39,699 nt of DNA from Chloroflexota bacterium (lineage in GTDB: Bacteria; Chloroflexota; Dehalococcoidia; Lucifugimonadales; UBA3495). Below the pieces are notes generated by a model, which saw nothing but the letters and a program-made list of their open reading frames with translations, was not told where the DNA came from and made no database searches. The translations under genes were made by a program, and so were the position numbers. Of this stretch, positions 1 to 6,570 are shown in pieces (within the stretch, counting starts at the first letter, position 1; each line of letters opens with the position of its first letter). The DNA lies in contig VXOG01000011.1 of the NCBI GenBank assembly GCA_009840165.1, positions 1 to 39,699 of the forward strand. The letters run 5' to 3'.

Positions 1-132
1 TTTCCTGATCACCATGCTATCTCAATTTTCGGATGTTCATATGCGATAGCCCTGGGATGAATTAGCAGAAGTCTTGACAGAAACCATATTTGCGCGGTTG
101 GTTGGAAAAAAGAAAGTGAGAGGAAAAAGGCC

Positions 133-1131
133 ATGAGCACCGAACCAATAAGGCATATCACGTCGAATGGTGAAATTTACGTCGAGGGTGAGAAGCGGCC
201 GGGAGCAGCACCGGGAATCACCAAGAACGGTAGCACCATGAGCGTCTTTGAATTTATGAAGACAATCGACAGCGAGCAGGACGCCGTGGAATTCCTTGAA
301 TGGAAGCGTTGGGGCGACAGCCCGGCTTGCCCGCGCTGCGGCACCCGGGGCGTGAACTATGTCCGCGGGGAGAAACCCATGCGCTGGCACTGCCCCGACT
401 GTCGCCGCTACTTCAGCGTGCGAACTAACACTGTGATGGCACAGAGCCGGATACCACTACGGACGTGGCTTTTCGCTATTTACCTGTTCCACACCAACCG
501 CAAGGGCATCTCCACCAAGCAGTTGGTGAGAGAACTCGGCATTTCCAAGAAGGCCGCTTGGTTCCTGAGTATGCGCATTCGGGAAGGCATGATGTTCCGC
601 GGGCCGCTGCTGGCCGGCACGGTTGAGATTGACGAGACCTACATGGGAGGCAAGGAGAAGAACAAGCACTACGACAAGCGCATGAATGGGCCCGCACCGA
701 AACAGCCACTACTTGGATTCCGTCAGCGCGAGGACGGAATCGTCGTAGCATTCCCCATTGATCGGCCAGACATGGAAACGCTGCATCAAGCCACGATAAT
801 GAACGTCGAACCTGGCAGCATGTTGTACACCGACGGTCATCCCGGCTACCGGGGGATGGATGCCTACGACCACGAGTACGTCAACCATTCCCACAAAGAA
901 TACGTGCGCGGCGATGTTCACACCAACGGCATTGAATCGTTCTGGGCACTGTTCAAGCGCGGTTACGTTGGGACGCATCATCACATGAGCAACAAGCATC
1001 TGCACCGTTACGCGAACGAGTTTGCGCACCGGATCAACTGCGGCCCGGGCAACAACTTCGATGTGATCGGTGAGACCGTCCTCGGCATGGAGGGCAGGCG
1101 TCTCACGTGGAAAGATCTGACCGGCGAGTGA
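133..1131 (+). CDS. IS1595-family transposase (ISXO2-like)
   Basis: A 332-aa DDE-type transposase that would move its own insertion sequence. Residues 66-90 form a zinc ribbon (Cys66, Cys69, Cys87, Cys90), as usual at the N-terminus of IS1595/IS1016-type enzymes. It is followed by a helical DNA-binding part (about 105-155) and the ISXO2-like catalytic domain: VEIDETYMGG (Asp167), YTDGHPGY (Asp234) and HTNGIESFWALFKRG (Asn265/Glu268/Lys275). The reading frame is complete. The start is not certain: ATG 133 follows an AGAGGAAAAAGG ribosome site, but an in-frame ATG at 238 would begin with MSVFEFMKTI, nearer the usual family start. Possible IS ends are TGAATTAG at 58-65 and its inverse CTAATTCA at 1145-1152 or 1365-1372; these are short, so the IS borders stay tentative. 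Confidence 0.93.
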   Translation: MSTEPIRHITSNGEIYVEGEKRPGAAPGITKNGSTMSVFEFMKTIDSEQDAVEFLEWKRWGDSPACPRCGTRGVNYVRGEKPMRWHCPDCRRYFSVRTNTVMAQSRIPLRTWLFAIYLFHTNRKGISTKQLVRELGISKKAAWFLSMRIREGMMFRGPLLAGTVEIDETYMGGKEKNKHYDKRMNGPAPKQPLLGFRQREDGIVVAFPIDRPDMETLHQATIMNVEPGSMLYTDGHPGYRGMDAYDHEYVNHSHKEYVRGDVHTNGIESFWALFKRGYVGTHHHMSNKHLHRYANEFAHRINCGPGNNFDVIGETVLGMEGRRLTWKDLTGE

Positions 1132-1143
1132 ATGAGAGGTTGC

Positions 1144-1374
1144 CCTAATTCAGTCGCCGATCGTAGCATCAAAATTGACGCGCCCGGCTCCTTATGGTTC
1201 AATGGCCGCGCTAGGGTCGAGGGACAAGGGCACGCAGCCCTGCCCGTTGATTGGGATATTCAGCTTTGGATGGCATTCGTGCCTCCCTTGCGATCCCCTC
1301 AACGGGACCCGGCGACCCTAGCAAGACGCCATCCTCATGGCCGCGAGGGAGGTTCCCGATGCGCCTAATTCAGT
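1144..1374. repeat. 11-bp direct repeat (CCTAATTCAGT) bounding a 220-bp unit
   Basis: CCTAATTCAGT occurs exactly at 1144-1154 and 1364-1374, just downstream of the transposase stop. The 8-bp core is inverted relative to TGAATTAG at 58-65, upstream of the transposase. Either copy could be the right end of the insertion sequence, or the pair could be a duplication around a second small element. The unit holds the nested inverted repeats listed at 1210-1322. No protein gene is credible in it; the open frame at 1132-1368 has no recognisable content. Confidence 0.6.
1210..1322 (+). ncRNA. Candidate structured RNA, three-way junction fold
   Basis: Perfect nested complementarity is visible by eye. 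Stem A pairs 1210-1219 (GCTAGGGTCG) with 1313-1322 (10 bp). Inside it, hairpin C pairs 1227-1231 with 1237-1241 (AGGGC/GCCCT, loop ACGCA). Stem B pairs 1243-1250 (CCCGTTGA) with 1299-1306 (8 bp), continued by GGGAT 1253-1257 with ATCCC 1293-1297. A terminal hairpin GGCA-TTCG-TGCC (1272-1283) has a UUCG tetraloop. An intrinsic terminator follows at 1383-1422, which favours the plus strand. I do not recognise the family: it lacks the hallmark motifs of SRP RNA, RNase P, 6S and tmRNA. It could be an RNA transcript or a DNA-level structure tied to the neighbouring transposon. The fold is observed; transcription is inferred. Confidence 0.5.
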
Positions 1375-1382
1375 AATAAAGT

Positions 1383-1422
1383 GCGGCCCTCAGCACCGCT
1401 AACGCCGAGGGCCGCTTGTTTT
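1383..1422 (+). terminator. Rho-independent terminator
   Basis: A perfect 9-bp stem GCGGCCCTC (1383-1391) / GAGGGCCGC (1407-1415) with a 15-nt loop is followed by TTGTTTT. It would end transcripts from the transposase and/or the structured region 1210-1322. Confidence 0.75.
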
Positions 1423-1575
1423 GGGCATCCATGCCGGGACGCCCAAAGGCCCGAACGGGCCGCCGAAATTATATCGGCGGTTGCCTTGTGGTTCAAATCC
1501 CGGCGTGGATGAGAAGGCAAGGCAACCGCCCTTTTGGTGGTTGCCAGCCAGATGGAATGAAGGGGGCAACCACCC
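1420..1575 (+). promoter_or_regulatory. Leader with mutually exclusive hairpins (attenuator-like)
   Basis: The 155 nt before the ATG at 1576 are almost entirely self-complementary. TTTGGGC 1420-1426 pairs with 1441-1447. GGCCC 1448-1452 pairs with 1457-1461. CCGCCGA 1460-1466 pairs with TCGGCGG 1474-1480. Four copies of a GGCAACC/GGTTGCC motif then alternate in orientation: A 1476-1487, B 1519-1530, C 1536-1545, D 1565-1574. A:B (12 bp), B:C (10 bp, one G-U, loop CTTTT) and C:D (10 bp) are all possible but exclude one another. D overlaps the AAGGGGG ribosome site (1560-1566) and reaches the start codon, so C:D pairing would hide translation initiation. A similar GGGGCAACC palindrome lies at 24474-24502, so repeated dispersed palindromes are an alternative explanation. 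Confidence 0.5.
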
Positions 1576-2355
1576 ATGCGAGATCAATTCGTGGCCGACG
1601 TGGGAGATTTCGGCAAGTACGGACTACTGCGCCGGTTGTGCGGTATCACCGATCCCGAGACGCTGGAGGCTGATCTGCGGTTGGGCGTGGTCTGGTACAT
1701 GACGCCGGACGACCCGGACGACACCGCGGGCAGGTTCACCGGCTACCTGGCCCACACCAAACAGAAGCATCTGGAATATCACGACTGCGACCCCGGGTTG
1801 TGGCACGACTTGCAGACGCTGGTTCCGCACCGCCGTTGCGTCGGATGTGTTGAGAAGTCGGCCATTCTCCCGGCGGACACCGTCTATTTCGGTCTGTCGC
1901 TCCACAACGCCGGCTGGAACAACGACGCAGTGGACAATCAGGAAGTGCGCGCCCGGTGGTGGCGGAATGCGCTCGATGGGATGGCAGACGCGGATGTGGT
2001 GTTCCTCGACCCCGACAACAGCATCCGCCCCGACGATACCAGGAAGTATCACCCGGACGGCCCCAAGTACGCCTACATGGACGATCTCAAGGCAGTCTGG
2101 GACGCCAAGAAAAGCCTTGTGGTCTATCACCAGTTGAACCGGGGCGGGACGCACAAGCAACAGATCAAGGACATCTGCGCCGACATCCATAAGGCGCTGG
2201 GCACAGAACCAATTCCGATGTGGTTCCACCGCGGCACTTCTCGCGTGTTTTTGGTGATCCCCCAGAAATGCCATCGGGAGCGCATCACGGCGCGCCTATG
2301 CCGGATGCTTGCCAGTCCATGGGGAGAGCGCGGGCATTTCACGGAGCCGCAATAA
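1576..2355 (+). CDS. Conserved-looking protein of unknown function
   Basis: A 259-aa soluble protein that I do not recognise. The ATG follows AAGGGGG (1560-1566) at normal spacing. Visible traits are an N-terminal MRDQFVADVGDFGKYGLLR segment, Cys residues at 71, 88 and 91 (RRCVGC), a hydrophobic strand ending in VVFLDPDNSI (Asp145-Asn148), and a second strand SLVVYHQLNRGG (180-191). The pattern of a strand ending in DPDN plus a downstream Tyr-rich segment resembles Rossmann-like or nuclease-type folds, but no catalytic set is certain. It lies directly after an insertion sequence and behind a heavily folded leader, so it may be cargo of a mobile element or a defence gene; that is speculation. 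The small membrane ORF at 2358 follows two bases after its stop. Confidence 0.8.
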   Translation: MRDQFVADVGDFGKYGLLRRLCGITDPETLEADLRLGVVWYMTPDDPDDTAGRFTGYLAHTKQKHLEYHDCDPGLWHDLQTLVPHRRCVGCVEKSAILPADTVYFGLSLHNAGWNNDAVDNQEVRARWWRNALDGMADADVVFLDPDNSIRPDDTRKYHPDGPKYAYMDDLKAVWDAKKSLVVYHQLNRGGTHKQQIKDICADIHKALGTEPIPMWFHRGTSRVFLVIPQKCHRERITARLCRMLASPWGERGHFTEPQ

Positions 2356-2357
2356 AG

Positions 2358-2564
2358 ATGGAAGCGATCTGCAATCTTATCGTAATTCCCGCCACCATAG
2401 CCGCAATAACGGCCATCGCCGCGATAGGGCTATGGTGGGCATCGTGGCAATGGCGTCTAATTGAATCGGTGTCCCGCAATCTGGGCAAGATAGCGTATGT
2501 GTTTCTAGGTCTCTTTGCAATCTCGTTCGGTCTCGCAGCAACGCTAGCGCTGTCATGCTGGTGA
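2358..2564 (+). CDS. Small membrane protein (tentative)
   Basis: A 68-aa frame starting 2 nt after the preceding stop, so possibly translationally coupled to it. It has two hydrophobic stretches (about residues 6-30 and 47-67) separated by a short basic segment with WQWRLIESVSRN, suggesting two membrane helices. The ribosome site is weak. The opposite strand carries a competing frame at 2377-2634 with a transmembrane segment and a CPDCG motif; only one of the two is likely real, and the sequence alone does not settle which. Confidence 0.4.
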   Translation: MEAICNLIVIPATIAAITAIAAIGLWWASWQWRLIESVSRNLGKIAYVFLGLFAISFGLAATLALSCW

Positions 2565-2681
2565 ATATGGCGAAGACGCCGACAAGCACGCCCGCGTATC
2601 CAAGCAACGCGAGTACCAAATCCAAGTCTGTCATGCCCCCATGAAAACACACAGCACCCAAAGCTGAAAATTTATCCCATA

Positions 2682-2709
2682 TTGACAGGGAAATTCACCC
2701 CAATATCTC
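2682..2709 (+). promoter_or_regulatory. Sigma-70-like promoter for the 2741 gene
   Basis: A perfect -35 TTGACA at 2682-2687 is followed, after a 16-bp spacer, by TATCTC at 2704-2709. The AAGGAG ribosome site at 2726-2731 lies just downstream. Confidence 0.5.
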
Positions 2710-2740
2710 ATGGAAGAAATACTTCAAGGAGTTGTAAGCC

Positions 2741-3340
2741 ATGAGCCAGGTAATCCAGGCAGCACGGCAGGTGCTTGGCTTTGCATTGGTCCTGTCCGCC
2801 CTCTCCTGTGTGGCGACGACCTGGGACGGCCTCGATCTCCCCGATAAGGTGGCGTGGTATCCCGAAATTATCCTCGGTGTCGCCGCCGATGCGTATTCAG
2901 GCAATCCAATGTCCCCCCTGCTTATGGGTACGGTGGCCGCCGACGACCCCAATCCACCCAACGACACAGTGTCCCCCTTACTCGTGGCCGGGGCGCTTGG
3001 CATCGTGGGTGGCGTTGTCCTCGTGGGCTTCAAACAGACGGCGGCCAAGACTATTGAGACGTGGGTGCTTGCGGCCAGTTTCGCCGTCCCCCTCGGGGCC
3101 GTGGATGTGTCCTTTGGTTGGTGGTACGGCGACGGTTTCCCGTGGTGGATGGGCGACGTTCCCGCCACTTTGGGCGTCCCGGCGGCGCCCCCGAAGGATT
3201 GGCCTGATTGGGTATTGGCACCGGTGGTAGCGGGTTCCGTTGTTGGTTCACTCGCCCTGTATCTGGTCGTGATGCTGGGCAGCGTGTATGCAATCGCGGC
3301 TACCTGGCATCGGATACGCGGCAAACAAATAGTAGGATGA
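2741..3340 (+). CDS. Integral membrane protein of unknown function
   Basis: A 199-aa protein with AAGGAG 9 nt before its ATG. Hydrophobic segments lie near residues 8-26, 78-98, 106-122 and 158-188, suggesting three to four membrane helices. Between them are acidic, Trp- and Pro-rich loops (for example DVSFGWWYGDGFPWW), which would be exposed. It ends with a short basic tail (WHRIRGKQIVG), consistent with a cytoplasmic C-terminus. No family is recognised. It has its own promoter and no obvious operon partner. Confidence 0.7.
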   Translation: MSQVIQAARQVLGFALVLSALSCVATTWDGLDLPDKVAWYPEIILGVAADAYSGNPMSPLLMGTVAADDPNPPNDTVSPLLVAGALGIVGGVVLVGFKQTAAKTIETWVLAASFAVPLGAVDVSFGWWYGDGFPWWMGDVPATLGVPAAPPKDWPDWVLAPVVAGSVVGSLALYLVVMLGSVYAIAATWHRIRGKQIVG

Positions 3341-3379
3341 CTGGCACAATTTGCCCGTGTGGGTGTACGATGGCGCGTG

Positions 3380-3451
3380 AGACCCCGACCGGAATTGCAC
3401 CGGCGTCTCCCAGACTGCAAGGCTAGGCGCATACTGCTCTGCCACGTGGTC
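3380..3451 (-). pseudogene. tRNA-like sequence, degenerate
   Basis: Read on the minus strand, GACCACG (5') and CGGGGTC (3') form a 7-bp acceptor with one mismatch. GCA/TGC closes a D-arm. An anticodon-like arm is centred on CTTGCAG, and GCCGG-TGCAATT-CCGGT makes a T-arm. Several features are wrong for a working tRNA: the T-loop starts TG instead of TTC, the D-loop lacks the GG pair, the anticodon stem has a mismatch at 31-39, and no CCA is encoded. The anticodon would read TGC, but the acceptor lacks the G3-U70 pair of tRNA-Ala, and the discriminator U is Cys-like, so identity is unclear. It is best read as a tRNA relic or a decayed mobile-element tRNA. Confidence 0.4.
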
Positions 3452-3562
3452 TCACTCATACTAGGCAATGCAGATCGGGAGCGTCAAGCGAGAGTAGCAT
3501 GCAACACGGGGAGCAGGTCGCCTGGTATCTTGTTGGCTGTCTAGTCATAGAAACCTATCCCC

Positions 3563-4255
3563 GTGGAGCTCTACGTTTTAGACAAAGCAAGTTTGGACGA
3601 TTCGCTGGGGAAAGCGAACATGGAACTGCCGGCTACGGTTGTCGTTCTGGAAGTGGAGCAGTTTAGCACGCTGGATACTGACATCTACGGTGGTCTGGCG
3701 CTCACTAGGTGCACCAGCGGTTTCGCAGTGGAGAATGCGTCTGGGACTAAGGGAATCACCACTGCGGGCCACTGTTATGACACGCAACATTACGATGGGT
3801 ACTGGGTTCCTTACGAGGACGGGACCTTCCAAAAGTCTCACGATGTACAATGGCATACGGTACGAGATTACACGGTAAAGAACAAAATCAAGGTTGGATC
3901 GGGCACACGCTCGATAACCTCGACCAAGTCTCGAAGCAGTCAAGCCGTAGGTAATTACGTTTGCAAATACGGCAAAGTTACCGGCTACACGTGCGGCAAC
4001 ATCGTGGACAAGAGTTTCCAATTTGAGGATAATGGACGGTTCGATTGCGATGACCCTGGAAACTGCCAATGGAAAGCCACTTGGATCAGAGTCCATAACG
4101 ATGGCGTCAATCTTTCTGAGGGTGGAGACAGTGGCGGTCCTTGGTTCTCGAAATACACCGCTTACGGAACTCATTCCAGATCTTTGGGCGATGACGCCTT
4201 CTACATGGCGATCAATTACATTGACGCCCTTAGCATCACAGTGCTGACGGAGTAA
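3563..4255 (+). CDS. Trypsin-like (S1, streptogrisin-type) serine protease, N-terminally short
   Basis: A 230-aa protein with the complete chymotrypsin-fold triad: TAGHC (His70), SHDVQW (Asp94) and EGGDSGGP (Ser190). Cysteine pairs 50/71, 134/144 and 162/168 suit an extracellular, disulphide-bonded S1 protease of the streptogrisin/alpha-lytic class. Residues 9-38 (LPATVVVLEVE) look like the end of the pro-region these enzymes carry. There is no signal peptide: the frame is closed by a TAG at 3548-3550 and the best start is a GTG at 3563 without a clear ribosome site. Upstream lies the tRNA-like relic rather than the missing pre-pro segment. The gene therefore looks like a 5'-truncated copy with an intact catalytic domain, or one expressed from an unusual start. 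Confidence 0.85.
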   Translation: MELYVLDKASLDDSLGKANMELPATVVVLEVEQFSTLDTDIYGGLALTRCTSGFAVENASGTKGITTAGHCYDTQHYDGYWVPYEDGTFQKSHDVQWHTVRDYTVKNKIKVGSGTRSITSTKSRSSQAVGNYVCKYGKVTGYTCGNIVDKSFQFEDNGRFDCDDPGNCQWKATWIRVHNDGVNLSEGGDSGGPWFSKYTAYGTHSRSLGDDAFYMAINYIDALSITVLTE

Positions 4256-4291
4256 TCTCCTGCTTTCGGCTGAGGTCTCGAGGACGAAACG

Positions 4292-5179
4292 GTGTTGCGC
4301 CATTGCCTGATTGTTGCTGTCTGTGCTGCCGGACTGGTGGCTCTGGTCGCTTGTGGCGGTGGCGCGAAACCGCAAATTCACTTCCCGCAGCACCAACAGT
4401 TTCCGCTTACCAATTGGGGAACCGATTACATTTTTGGGGAGCTGATGCTGGTCGATGGCTGTTTGCGGCTGTCATACGTGGATCCTACTTATAGGGACTC
4501 CACGCCGGATGGGGTCTTGATTGTCTGGCCGGCAAAGTTTCGACTGAACCTTGATACTGCCCCGTCCCAAATTATCGACTCCGATGGCTTGGTCGCCGCG
4601 CGGGTTGGAGACGATGTTCGCATCAGCGGTGATTGGAGCAGAGACCCTCGGCCGGCTTGGTGGCCTGCGCTGCCCACTCGAGCCGCTACGGTCCGGGATG
4701 AAGCTCCTGACACTGCGACTTTGGCCAAAGAACTACCGGCAGAATGTTTTGGTCCTTACTGGATAGTGGGAGATGAGGTCAGTGCCTTGGGTCCTGACGA
4801 ACCGCTGGAAATTTCACCGCCGGATTCCACTATTTATTTCCCCAGGCAGAGGACTCTGCCTGGGGCGGTTGCACATTTGGATGCGGAAACCATAGGCCGG
4901 CTGGTTTTGGACGGAGATTGCCTGGGCCTGCAGGATGAGACGGTGCCGCGCCCGTATAGTGTTGTCGTGTGGCCACCTGGCTTCACTCCTCACATTGAGC
5001 GTGGGGAAGTTCAAATTCGCAATGGCGGGGGGCGCGTTATTGCTAGGGTCGGGGATGATCTGGTGCTCAGTGGGTCAGGTGGTCCTGGCGTTTTACCCAG
5101 CGGGGACGGCCGATGTTCCTCTGGCTATGTTTGGGAAACTGCCGGCATCGAAAATACCAGTGCGGGCTGGCCCGACTGA
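4292..5179 (+). CDS. Lipoprotein with internal duplication, unknown function
   Basis: A 295-aa protein starting at GTG. Residues 1-20 form a signal peptide ending in a lipobox LVAC (Cys21), predicting lipid anchoring outside the membrane. The mature part has two similar units of about 110 residues. Each runs from a G-x-L-x-x-D-G-x-C-L-x-L segment through a V(I/V)VWPxxF strand to AARVGDDV / IARVGDDL plus a Ser-Gly end. The first unit spans about 50-130 and the second about 195-275. No enzyme motif is visible. It sits 36 nt after the protease gene on the same strand, so the two may be expressed together. Confidence 0.75.
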   Translation: MLRHCLIVAVCAAGLVALVACGGGAKPQIHFPQHQQFPLTNWGTDYIFGELMLVDGCLRLSYVDPTYRDSTPDGVLIVWPAKFRLNLDTAPSQIIDSDGLVAARVGDDVRISGDWSRDPRPAWWPALPTRAATVRDEAPDTATLAKELPAECFGPYWIVGDEVSALGPDEPLEISPPDSTIYFPRQRTLPGAVAHLDAETIGRLVLDGDCLGLQDETVPRPYSVVVWPPGFTPHIERGEVQIRNGGGRVIARVGDDLVLSGSGGPGVLPSGDGRCSSGYVWETAGIENTSAGWPD

Positions 5180-5223
5180 CGGTGGGTCGCCCCCGGCAAT
5201 TCGCGTAACCGGGTCGGGATGTG

Positions 5224-5229
5224 TATAGT
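5224..5229 (+). promoter_or_regulatory. -10-like TATAGT just before sbcD
   Basis: TATAGT lies only 10 nt before the SbcD ATG at 5240. No ribosome site is visible between them, so the mRNA may be leaderless or nearly so. No good -35 is seen. Confidence 0.35.
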
Positions 5230-5239
5230 TAGCCCCGCC

Positions 5240-6502
5240 ATGCGAATCCTGCACTTCTCCGACCTGCACATCGGCGTCGAAAACTACGGACGCACCGACC
5301 CCAACACCGGCCTGTCCACAAGGCTCACGGATTTCCTGGAGGCGCTGGACGAGTTGGTGGAATACGCCCTGGCCAACTCCGTGGACCTGGTGCTGCTGGC
5401 CGGAGACGCCTACAAGGGGCGCGATCCTTCGCAGACGCACCAGCGGGAGTTCGCCCGCCGGCTGCGCCGCCTGTCCGCCGCTGGCATCCCCGCGTTCCTG
5501 CTGGTGGGCAACCACGACCTGCCGGCGGCGTCCGGACGCGCTCACGCCGTCGAGATCTTCTCCACGCTGGACGTGCCCAACGTGTACGTCGGGGCGAGTC
5601 TGAACAACCAGACCGTGCCCACGCCGGCCGGCCCGCTGCAAATCCTGTCGGTTCCCTGGCCGTCCCGAGGCGCGATGCTGGCGCGGGACGAGTCGCGCGG
5701 GCTGACTATTGAGCAGATCCGGCAGGAAATCGAGCGGCGCATGACCGCAGCCATCGCGGGGCGCGCCCAGGCGTTGGACTCCGACATTCCGGCGATCATG
5801 GCCGGCCACGTGACGGTCAACGGCGCCACGGTGGGCACCGAGCGCTCCATGATGCTGGGCAACGACCACGTGCTGAACGTGAGCGCGGTGCAGCAGCCAC
5901 AGCTAGAGTACGTGGCGTTGGGTCACATCCACAAGCACCAAGTCCTGCGTCCGCCGCCAACGGACGGGTCGGCCGGCATCGGGCCGGCGGTGGCGTACTC
6001 CGGCAGCCTGCAACGGGTTGACTTCTCCGAGGAAGCGGACGAAAAGGGTTTCTGCATCATAGACATTGACCCAGCCGCGCCCCAGGGCCGTCGCCTCACC
6101 GACTTTCGTTTCGAGCGCATCGCCGCCCGTCCGTTCGTAACCGTGGACGCCAACGTGCCGGAGAACGAGGGCAACCCGACGGATTTTGTGGCGCGCGCCA
6201 TCGAACAGCGCCCGGTGGCCGGTTCCATCGTGCGCCTCCGCCTGCGACTGTCCGGCGAGCAGTCGGGCCGGGTTCGGGACGCCGACCTGCGGGCCGCGCT
6301 CTCGCCGGCCCACTACGTCGCCAGCATCGCCCGCGACCTGACCGACGAAACGCGGCGACGCCTGGACACGGAACCGGGCGACCTGCAACCGTTGACGGCC
6401 CTCCGGATGTATCTGGAAAACCAGGGAATCAGCCCGGAACGCAGGGACATACTGTTGGAGCGGGCGGAGGAGTTGCTGGCCTCCGTAGAGTCTGGTGAGT
6501 AG
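5240..6502 (+). CDS. sbcD: SbcD-like exonuclease (Mre11 family)
   Basis: A 420-aa calcineurin-like metallophosphoesterase, the nuclease subunit that works with the SbcC ATPase on hairpins and double-strand ends. The five metal/phosphate motifs are intact: FSDLHIG (Asp8, His10), LLAGDAYKGRD (Asp56), VGNHDLP (Asn91, His92), MAGHVTV (His190) and ALGHIHKHQ (His229, His231). Residues after about 300 form the capping/C-terminal part. The start is ATG 5240, giving the typical MRILHFSDLH; an upstream in-frame start is unlikely. sbcC, normally adjacent, is absent. A promoter and a Uma2 gene follow, so the partner must be elsewhere or lacking. Confidence 0.93.
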   Translation: MRILHFSDLHIGVENYGRTDPNTGLSTRLTDFLEALDELVEYALANSVDLVLLAGDAYKGRDPSQTHQREFARRLRRLSAAGIPAFLLVGNHDLPAASGRAHAVEIFSTLDVPNVYVGASLNNQTVPTPAGPLQILSVPWPSRGAMLARDESRGLTIEQIRQEIERRMTAAIAGRAQALDSDIPAIMAGHVTVNGATVGTERSMMLGNDHVLNVSAVQQPQLEYVALGHIHKHQVLRPPPTDGSAGIGPAVAYSGSLQRVDFSEEADEKGFCIIDIDPAAPQGRRLTDFRFERIAARPFVTVDANVPENEGNPTDFVARAIEQRPVAGSIVRLRLRLSGEQSGRVRDADLRAALSPAHYVASIARDLTDETRRRLDTEPGDLQPLTALRMYLENQGISPERRDILLERAEELLASVESGE

Positions 6503-6511
6503 CGGGGCCTT

Positions 6512-6540
6512 TTGGATTCGCGCGCTGCCCGGCGTATAAT
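6512..6540 (+). promoter_or_regulatory. Sigma-70-like promoter for the Uma2 gene
   Basis: TTGGAT at 6512-6517, a 17-bp spacer and a perfect TATAAT at 6535-6540. Transcription would start near 6547, a short distance before the GTG start. Confidence 0.65.
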
Positions 6541-6570
6541 ACGGACGCCACCCATCCTGTGAGGCGTGCC

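Noticed and set aside
1482..1510. T-arm-like sequence GGTTCAAATCCCGGCG suggesting a tRNA
   Set aside because: No acceptor, D- or anticodon arms can be drawn around it; the bases are better explained by the alternating hairpins.
2377..2634. Minus-strand small membrane protein with CPDCG motif
   Set aside because: It overlaps the plus-strand ORF 2358-2564 almost fully, has only one CxxC and a poorly placed ribosome site. It remains a possible alternative, not listed as a gene.
3359..3544. 61-aa plus-strand frame before the protease as its missing N-terminus
   Set aside because: It covers the tRNA-like sequence, is in another frame, ends before the GTG start and has no pro-region features.
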